Source of the DNA: Lophium mytilinum
Taxonomy: Eukaryota; Ascomycota; Dothideomycetes; Mytilinidiales; Mytilinidiaceae
Assembly (NCBI GenBank): GCA_010093605.1
Contig: MU004185.1
Location: 1,075,334-1,139,333, forward strand
Length of the DNA: 64,000 bases
Reading direction: 5' to 3'
Shown here one piece after another: positions 56,577 to 64,000 of this stretch; position 1 is the first letter of the stretch, and each line of letters starts with the position of its first letter. The translations under genes were made by a program, and so were the position numbers. A model generated the notes under the pieces. The model had not been told where the DNA came from. It made no database searches and saw nothing but the letters and a program-made list of their open reading frames with translations.

Positions 56577-59500
56577 CTATGCACAAATCGGACACTTAAA
56601 CCGCCTCTTCCCCCCCTCCTTCCCCTCCTCACCTCCCTCATCCATCGCACGCACAAGACACCTCCGATGCCAAAGATGCCGACACGCAAACACAACCAAC
56701 GGGCCCACCTCCTCCTTCTTCCCCTCTCCCTCCTCTTCCTCTCTACTACTCTCCTCCTCCTCCTCATCATCACCACTCCCCGTCGCCCTCCCCTTCCCCC
56801 TCTCCTCCCGCCGCCTCACCTCACTCCCCCCTCTCCTTCTCCCTCTTCTTTCTTCTTCCCGCTCCCCCCGCCGCGCCCACGCATCCCAGATATCCCCGCC
56901 CGCGCCCGGCCCCCACGCCCGCCGCCGGCACCCCTCGCACACCTGCCCGCGCGGCCGCCAACCCCGCTGCCGCAGCCCGTGCACCGCCGCGACGTGCGTG
57001 AAGGCGTCTTTGTCGAGGAAGCGGGTTGCGAGAGCGAGGATCGTGTCTTCGAAGGCGTAGGCGGCGAAGATGTCGGCTAGAACGGCGCGGAGGTCGGAGA
57101 GGGAGGGGGAGGAGCGCGAGGCGCGGGTTAGGAAGGCGCGGAGGATGCGGAGAAAAGACGGGTGTTGGTGGTGGTGGCGAGAATGGGAGCGGGAGGGGGT
57201 GGGGCGGGTTTTCTGGGGGGTTGTCGTTGAGGTTGAGGTTGATGAGGGGGGAGGAGGTTTGGGGGTGGCGGCTGTGGAGGCGAGGAGGGCGCTGAAGGTT
57301 TGTTGGACGGTGGCGCGGAGGGAGGTGGTGATTTTGGCGGTGTCGAGGCCGGCGGGTTGGGTGGTGGTTAGGGTGGAGGCGGCGGAGGAGACGGTCTTGG
57401 TGACGCTGACGACGGTGTCGACGAGGTCGAGCCAGAGGAGTTCGTCGATAGCGAGGCTTTCTTCGGTGTCGCCGATGGAAGGATCTAGTCGAGTAGGGTT
57501 GGCGGAGCTGCGTTCCATCGTCCGGGTTTGGCCTTGACATAGCCATATTCCGACCTTGGTGTATTTCTCTACACCGTCCAACAAATCCCCGACAGCTTCT
57601 TCCGTATTCGCGGCATCTGGACTGTCGGCGGCGGCCTTGATTAGGCTGGTCAAAGCAATTTCGAGAGTGCCCAGGTGCTTGACAAGTCGACCCATAGCAT
57701 CCTTGACGAGACCATCACGGGCCATGAGTACAACTGTAGCATCGACTACGCCGCTCTTCTCAAGGGCCGGAAGCACTGAGCTGAGCCGCAGATCCCCTGA
57801 CTTGAGAATGCTCACGAAGTCCGCGACGTGAGCGCTATTGTATTTGCACATCAATTGGACGTATCGCTCGGCAAAGCCAGATGGAGCCCCTTCTCCTAGG
57901 TAATGTGAATCAACGTTGCTCTGCTCTTCCGGTTCAATGATGGCCCGTAAGAACTGATACTGCGATTCCGACTCATCTTCCAGAGCATCCAGAACATCGC
58001 GTAGGAGATCCGGAGCGTATTGCTTAGTGATTCTAGCAGTTCGAAATGCATCAATGCTGGCAAGCTCTCTTGCATGGCCGACAATGACGGCCTTGACTTC
58101 GTTGATTTGCTTCTTGTTGAGACCTCTGCTAGGCCTCATGCAATCGCCAATGCACTCAAAAATTGATTCTCGGCTCTCGGTATCGTTGAGATGTGCCTCG
58201 AGAAGTTTAGCATATTGCTGAGAGCTCTTATAGACGGATTTAAGGACTCGATGGAAACCGGCTTGTTCGAAAAGCGGAACAAGACTCTGAAGGTCTGGAG
58301 GATGGTAGATGGAAAGTAGGTATTCAACACTGAGCTGGCAGTCGTCCTTGACGACGTCGGTAGGGTAATTGCACAGACCGATGAGAATTTTGTGAAGCGA
58401 CGTTCCGGGTAATATGATATGCTGCGGATACTTTGGGAGGTTGCGGGCTAAGAACATGTAAAAGTAGATGATGTCTTCTGGATCAAATTCCTCGGGAGTC
58501 ATCAGACCCAACAGAACATTGATAATGTATCGTCGAGTTGGTGTAAACGACGAAGCTTGTTGGGTTCCATTTGTCTGAGTACCATTCCCATTTGGGTTCG
58601 AATCTTGTTCGCCATTCAGATAGCTGTCTTCGAACGCCTCGTTGAGCATGCTCATGAAACTTCCTGTGTCGAATGAAAGAATCATACGCAAATAGGGGAA
58701 AGGTGGCTCCTGGCCCTTATCTGAGCGTGAAAGGAAAACCTCGCCGGATCCCTTCGGCCAATCGAGGGCTTTTCCAGAGAAGAGGTAGCTGTACAAGTCT
58801 CTTTTAGCTTGGTTTGCATCCGCGTCCTCCATGAAAGTGCCACTAGGATAGACACGACTAGTGAAACTATAGGCAAGATATGGGAATATCTTCATAGCGG
58901 AGGCAACATAGACGTTCTCTGTCTGATCATCTCTGTCATCGTAATCGACTACCTTGATGAGGGTCAAAATGTTGATAAGTGGAGTGATGTAGTCGTGAAG
59001 TGCCTGTGTCCAGACATATATGAGAGCGTCATACAAAGTGTACTGCTGACAGAGAGTTGTGACTTGGTCGATGTCCATAGTGAGGGTGTTGAGCCGGCAT
59101 AGCATTTCTTCGAGCCTTTTGGCGCGATTCGAGGACGCATAGTACGTGATGAGGTCCTTCAAAACATTAGGTGGAACCGCTGTAATCTCTTCTTCCAGAA
59201 TGTAAGGCTCGAGAGTTTGGAAGAAGATACCCTCGGCTGATCCTTCTTCGTAAGCGTCATAAATTTCTTCGAACAAGAAGTCTTGTTCTTTCATACTCAA
59301 ACAGCCAGTAAAGCATACTTCAGCTAGGTCTGTTAGTTGCTTCTCCCGAGTGTCTTTATCAAGAACGTTGGATTTCCGCGCAAAGGTGTATTTCAAGGAA
59401 GCGGCCATCATATCAAGCAGCTTCTCTTGAACAAGCTTGTGCCGCGCTGTATGGTCCTCTGGCAAGCCGACGGTCAATTTGTCTGCATCGCCGTTGTAGT

Positions 59501-61496
59501 AGGAGGTAGCAAGCCCAATAGCCGCAATAAAGTCGCCATCTTCCATGAGAGCCAGCAAGCGGTCAGCCCAGTTGGACAAAGTGCCAATGGAGATATCGTT
59601 GAATCCCAGAATGAACAGTCGCCCTTTGTAGGCCCGGAAGCTCATGTGAAATGCGTCTGCTACAACACCGTGCATTGAGTCATCTTGTTCGTCGAGTTGT
59701 TCGATCACTGGTTGAAGCTGCTTCGAGAACAAATCTTCATGGTATATGTGTTTCTGCAACAGATCGAATGAGTCTGTGATTCGTAACGATGTGTCTTCCA
59801 ATATGATCAGACGCTGGCTGATGGTCAAAACCCCGAGCACGGATCTACTCAACCACTGAACAGCTACAATAGCTTCGTCGCCCCTCCAGCGACTCCGTGG
59901 TTTAAACGTAAGCTCTGGTGGCTTCTCTTTGTCCGGTACCGTTATCGCGTCGACATCCAGAATTGTCAAGATGTTTGACCAGCAGTAGACGAGTTTTGTT
60001 TTCGAGACCTGCTGCTGGGAGTTGCCGGAGGCGTTCTTTAGTTTCACCGCGGGAAACCAAGCCAAGCACCCACTTAGCGTGCTATGAGGTGCGATTTCCT
60101 TTGGTCTTGAGGCTTTATGTTGCGTTTGAGCAAGGGGCGTAGTAGACACAATGACTAGCAGGTACGGCGTAAGAAGCGCAGTCAAGCCCATGCTGTCAGT
60201 AGGCTGCTCCACGTTTCCCAGTGGCAGAGGCGCAAATGCTAGGACTGAACTAGGTTTCCGGGGTCGCTCGGTTGACTTCGCTGTTAAAGGGTATCTCCCC
60301 AGAATCCGAGTGATCTTCACAGTCCTTGCGACTGCTCCGAGACCTCTCGTGGCGAGATGAGAAAATGCCATTCCACCGTCATCTGCGGAGACAAGGGCAG
60401 TATGTCTTGTGCCCAAGAAGCCCACATGAAGAATCGCTGTGTCAGCGACATGTCCATCAGACCGCCGATCATCTAGCGCGCCTCTTTCGATCGGAGGAAT
60501 ATGAAGAAACGGCTTGGCCGGCCTTGCAAGCTCCCACGTGAAAATGTTTCCAGTACCATGTCCTCCAGCAACGGTTGAATGATCAGCAGAAATAGCCAAA
60601 GAAGTCACTGGCCCGCATTCAATAGCTGTATTCGTCGTTAACGCAATTCATATCGAACATTTAGAGCTGTGGTTACCTTTGGTACCTGGTCCTATGATGG
60701 ATTTGAGCACTTGATTATAGTCGAAAACCAGAATGAAGCCTTTTGACGTGCCGACCACAATCGACGCAGCAACTGCTAGGCATGTGGGACGGCCAAAATT
60801 GCGCTTCCCAACCTCTGAGAATATTTGGCCTGTTATCTTCTTCAACTTGGTCCACCGTACCACTTCCCATGGAGCTTGCGGAGTATCTGCTTCACTCTGC
60901 TGATACAAGAGAGTGCTTGCTACAGAGGACTGCCGCGACCGCGTATTTAGGAAGGCGGGAGATACCACTCTTGGTGAGTGTAGCGGGGATGGTGTTAATC
61001 GAGAGGAAAAGCGTCGTTCGAACGGCTGCAGAGCGGCGGGATGGTGCATGCGAGAGAAGGAGGCATGAGAGGCTGGTACACTCGGGGAGGATAGTATTGA
61101 GCCCTGAAGCAATTAGATGTGTCCATGATACCCCATCCAAGAGCTTACTTGAATCGAGGGCGTATCATCTGGTATTGATGCTGATTCCGGACTCCCAGGG
61201 ACCTGGGCTCGTTGCCGGGTGGGTAATCCAGAGCCTACTTCTGTGCCATCATCTGTACCCTGCTCTTCATGATCCCTAGCAGTAGGTATTGCAAAATAAC
61301 CTCCATTGGCACCAGTTCGTAGCTCGTCCCGTACATGCTGCTGCTCTTCCTCGATAACCTCCTTCGTCAGGACACCACCATCGTTTGACTCCTCTTGCTC
61401 CACGAAGTCCCCAAATGGCTCCTCCACTGTTGCACCGCTTGTCCCCCGCTCTTCCTTGTCAGCGGTGACATCGCTCTCTCCCGAATCTGAGCTCAT
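56577..61496 (-). CDS. VPS8: Vacuolar protein sorting protein 8 (CORVET subunit)
   Basis: Three exons: 61496-61149, 61103-60677 and 60625-56577, giving about 1607 residues. Vps8 is the Rab5-binding subunit of the CORVET tether on early endosomes. The acidic N-terminus (SSDSGESDVTADKEE) is followed by a beta-propeller: CLAVAASIVVGTSKGFILVF, ECGPVTSLAISADHSTVAGG, HGTGNIFTWELARP, FLGTRHTALVSADDGGMAF. The alpha-helical middle includes FSKQLQPVIEQLDEQ, CRLNTLTMDIDQVTTLCQQY and SYLFSGKALDWPKGSG. The C-terminal RING-type finger has CEGC, CRHLWHRRC and CPIC. Between CEGC and CRHLWH lies an Arg/Glu-rich insert of about 80 residues, much longer than the usual RING loop. Upstream lies the divergent GPALPP gene. 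Confidence 0.95.
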
Positions 61497-61931
61497 CGGT
61501 CTTGTTTGCTGCGGCGCATGTCTTCAATCGCGCGTTGAAGGTTGAGCTTGAAGGGGGCGGGATATTGATTAAACCCAGAGACCTGTAAGCATCGGTGAAG
61601 TTCCCCGTGTATCTGAAGCTATTCGGTGGGTCCGTGTACTGTTTGTTGCGGCGATGCGGTGGTGCCTGGGAGGAGTTCAAGTACTCTACAACGATTGCGG
61701 CAGACGGGGTCCAGGATGTAATTTCGAAACTAGAGCAATCCTCGGTCTCAAGTCTCCTGGAATTAGAGGTTCAGGGCAGTAGGAACGTAGGCGAGGCAGG
61801 GAGTGCAGTTGGTGGTGGTGTATCATTCAAGCTTCGAGGCGCTGTTGTCGATCCGGCAAACACCGCCTAGCTTCGATGCTCATCTTCTACTCCTCAAACA
61901 TCACCACAACATAATCCACAAAGTCTCCAAA
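61497..61931. promoter_or_regulatory. Shared divergent promoter of VPS8 and the GPALPP gene
   Basis: 435 bp separate the two start codons, so both promoters must overlap here. No TATA box is obvious. Confidence 0.5.
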
Positions 61932-62828
61932 ATGCCCTCAATAGGCCCCCAGATACCTCCTCACCTGCTCGCCAAGCGGAAGCGCGACTCCGAAGACGAC
62001 GAATCTCCCAAACCCTCACCAAACCGCTCGAGCAGCCCCGACAGCAGCGACAAGCGACGCAAAGTCCTGGGACCCGCACTACCACCAGCTCCTTTAGATG
62101 AACGACCGCCAGGGAATCCATCGGCCTCAGATTCAGACGACAGTAGCAGCGACGACGATGACTTTGGTCCCGCGCCGCCTCCAGCCAACGGCGCAAATGT
62201 ATGCAGCTCCAGCACTCTCAGCCTTTGGAGTGGCTCCCACTAATTATCTACGTAGACATCAAGCTATGAACCCTCTGAATCTAAATCAGCCTTCGACACC
62301 GACCCCGCATATGCGCCCGCCGCACCCTCCTCCAAACCCCGCCGCGACGAATGGATGATGGTGCCCCCCAAAGCCGACGACCTCGCCGCGCGCATGGATC
62401 CGAGTAAGCAGCGCGCACGCAAATTCAACAGCGGTAAAGGGGCACGCGCGCCCGGAGCTGCAGACGGCGACAACGCTATCTGGACAGAGACGCCGGAGCA
62501 GAAGCGCAAGCGGCTCGCAGATGAAGTTATGGGCGTTGCGCCGGCAGGGAAGGCGAATGTGTCGGCGCGGCAGCAGGCTAGGGATCGAGAGGCGGAGGAG
62601 ACGGCGAGGAGGGTGAGGGAGCACGATGAGCGGCATCGGGGGAAAAGTCTGTTTGAGCGGCATCAGGCTAGTACCACTAAGGAGAAGGAGGATGATCCGA
62701 GTAAGAGGGCGTTTGATAGGGAAAAAGATGTCGCGGCGGGAGTAAGGCTAGGGACGAAGGAGAAGAAGGAGATGCTGAGCAAGGCGGCAGATTTTGGATC
62801 GAGGTTCGAGAGGGGCAGTTTTCTGTAG
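61932..62828 (+). CDS. GPALPP-motif / DUF3752 protein
   Basis: Two exons: 61932-62198 and 62256-62828, giving 279 residues. The GPALPP motif occurs as GPALPPAPLDERP and, in a variant form, as GPAPPPANG, after a start that itself reads MPSIGPQIPPHLLAKRKRDS. The middle is acidic (SDSDDSSSDDDDFGPAP). After the intron comes the DUF3752 part: RRDEWMMVPPKADDLAARMD, RKFNSGKGAR, IWTETPEQKRKRLADEVMG and RGKSLFERHQAS, ending FGSRFERGSFL. The family is conserved from fungi to animals, nuclear by prediction, with no established activity. The high charge suggests disorder. Transcribed away from VPS8. Confidence 0.88.
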
Positions 62829-63557
62829 TGGCTTGTGAAAGTGGGAGGAGTGTCTTAAGGGAACTTGGTGATGCTTGGCACGCTGCACACGGCACCTATC
62901 GTAAAACTAGCCCTAGAATCGAACTCTGAACATGTATATGAAGTTCGCACTGAGCCTTACTATACACTGTATGCATGTGAAAAATTTGCAGTATGGCCTC
63001 ATTCAATAGATGCATTTTTCGAATACTCGGTGGTTCACCGCAGGAACTACACGTGGAAACCCTCAGCTTTAAAATATCATGGAATCTACAAGTTGCTAGT
63101 GGCTATCTCAGTTGAATTGAAAACATGCCATGAGTAAAGACGATCAACGCCAAAGCGATTTAAAATGTTGGTAGCGATAGGTACTATACGTACGAGTGGA
63201 GTTGCGGAGCCCACTCCAGCACGAAATAAATTGGATTAAAGAAAGATTCTCCCCCCGACTCGATTCTGAGTTACTAGAATTGAGGAGTGACCTCTCCTGA
63301 ACAGCATGATGGCTCGTTATGTGGTTGCAAACGACGAATACCAAGCCATCCTTTGAAGTGTTGTTTCAGTGGGGCCGATTGTCCACCCTCTGGACCTATC
63401 AATTGGCCGAGACGCTTTGACACACACACCCATGGTACCCTTGTAATTTCACTCACTCCCGAAGGTCGGCTGACTGTTCTCTAGGGTTGGTTTTCGCTCT
63501 AGTTTGTCATGGGCTATATACCAACTATTTTTGCCAACTCTTCATCAATCACCAACA
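62829..63557. other. Intergenic, no gene seen
   Basis: 729 bp between the GPALPP gene and the tRNA. Moderately A/T-rich, short chance frames only. Confidence 0.5.
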
Positions 63558-63688
63558 GGCGTGGTGGCGGAGTGGTTATCGCGCAAGCCTAGAAAGCTTG
63601 TTCCTTCGGGAGCGCAGGAAAGCGATTTGATTCCTAGCTTCAATACCATCAACTAACAGTGTTATAGGTTCGAGTCCTGCCCACGTCG
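63558..63688 (+). tRNA. tRNA-Ser(AGA) with a 50-nt insertion in the T arm
   Basis: The acceptor strand GGCGTGG (63558-63564) pairs with CCACGTC (63681-63687), discriminator G. The D arm reads GCG...CGC with GAGTGGTTAT in the loop. The anticodon arm is CAAGC-CTAGAAA-GCTTG, anticodon AGA. No intron is present at the canonical 37/38 position. The long variable arm TTCCTTCGGGA marks a class II serine tRNA. The T-stem 5' strand GCAGG (63614-63618) and the T loop plus 3' strand TTCGAGTCCTGC (63669-63680) are both intact but separated by 50 nt, 63619-63668. The Pol III B-box GGTTCGAGTCC (63667-63677) stays whole because the insertion ends in GG. The A-box word TGGCGGAGTGG is present. This is either a rare ectopic intron, or an inactive gene copy. 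Confidence 0.85.
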
Positions 63689-63696
63689 AAATTATC

Positions 63697-63701
63697 TTTT
63701 T
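63697..63701 (+). terminator. Pol III terminator of the tRNA gene
   Basis: A run of five T begins 9 bases after the discriminator base, the normal place for RNA polymerase III termination. Confidence 0.7.
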
Positions 63702-64000
63702 GATTTTCCACATATCTTTTTGCTCCCACGTTGCTCCGGACGGCCAGGACATCAGCAATACGTTTGAACAGTGACTGATAAGCGTGTGCATTCTTTTTGC
63801 CCTTGTGCAATGTGATAGCCGGGGTAATGTGACAACTTTTGCTCGGCTAGCAGCATATGCGCCTATCATCAGTGAATGACATCTACGTGACATCCGGGCA
63901 GGCGAACACGGCATGTCGATAATGTGATGTGATCTTTATGCAGGAAGATGACGGAAGTAACGATGTTCAACCTATAAATCAAGTTCTATGTTACCACAAG
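63702..64000. other. Right edge, no gene seen
   Basis: About 300 bp after the tRNA. No supported frame. A gene entering from the right cannot be excluded. Confidence 0.4.

Noticed and set aside
56667-57537. Long plus- and minus-strand frames over the VPS8 C-terminus
   Set aside because: They are Pro/Arg or Gly/Arg shadows of the G/C-rich, low-complexity VPS8 coding strand.
1-64000. CRISPR array, viral or retroelement genes
   Set aside because: No short spaced repeats of CRISPR type occur, and I found no reverse transcriptase, integrase, capsid or transposase motif on either strand.

Overview
The window is nuclear DNA of a filamentous ascomycete (Pezizomycotina). The evidence is short introns (mostly 46-125 nt) with GTAAGT/GTATGT/GTACGT donors and CTAAC/CTGAC branch sites, Zn2Cys6, HET-domain and HeLo-like genes, a secreted LPMO with a CBM1, and eukaryotic core genes (SF3B1, Hsp70 Ssb, VPS8, PEX13, ribosomal proteins). 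A Dothideomycete or related class is possible, but the sequence alone does not settle the genus. All exon joins were made by hand from reading frame, splice signals and remembered family sequences.

Layout. 1-2450: degenerate tandem array with TATAAAAGC-like boxes. 3150-7174: oleate hydratase and cystathionine gamma-lyase, both minus. 8183-9829: serine-rich protein with one membrane segment. 10200-13820: HET-domain gene whose 5' end lies in an inverted duplication. 14309-15376: secreted LPMO-CBM1. 16727-20465: SF3B1. 23288-24528: F-box-like protein. 26086-26696: COMPASS subunit Sdc1. 27070-27869: ribosomal protein uS15 with a 6-nt exon. 29532-38090 is a plus-strand housekeeping block: TOS1-like wall protein, PEX13, UBE2W-like E2 and Ssb. 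38.9-40.4 kb: decayed C2H2 zinc-finger gene and a 99-bp tandem repeat. 41.6-47.0 kb: hypothetical protein, Zn2Cys6 regulator and SDR-family protein. 47.2-48.3 kb: direct duplication. 49010-49571: ribosomal protein uS12. 50.6-56.0 kb: DUF924, HeLo-like and F-box-like proteins. 56577-62828: VPS8 and a GPALPP/DUF3752 gene, divergent. 63558-63688: tRNA-Ser(AGA) with a 50-nt insertion in the T arm.

The genes form no single pathway. Core functions (splicing, translation, ubiquitin, peroxisome import, endosomal tethering, H3K4 methylation) alternate with accessory stretches carrying incompatibility-type genes and duplications. I see no biosynthetic cluster, no intact transposon and no viral gene. 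The most unusual signals are the T-arm insertion in the tRNA gene, the 6-nt exon in uS15, the hairpin-bearing intron of Ssb, the inverted duplication at the HET gene and the 99-bp repeat.
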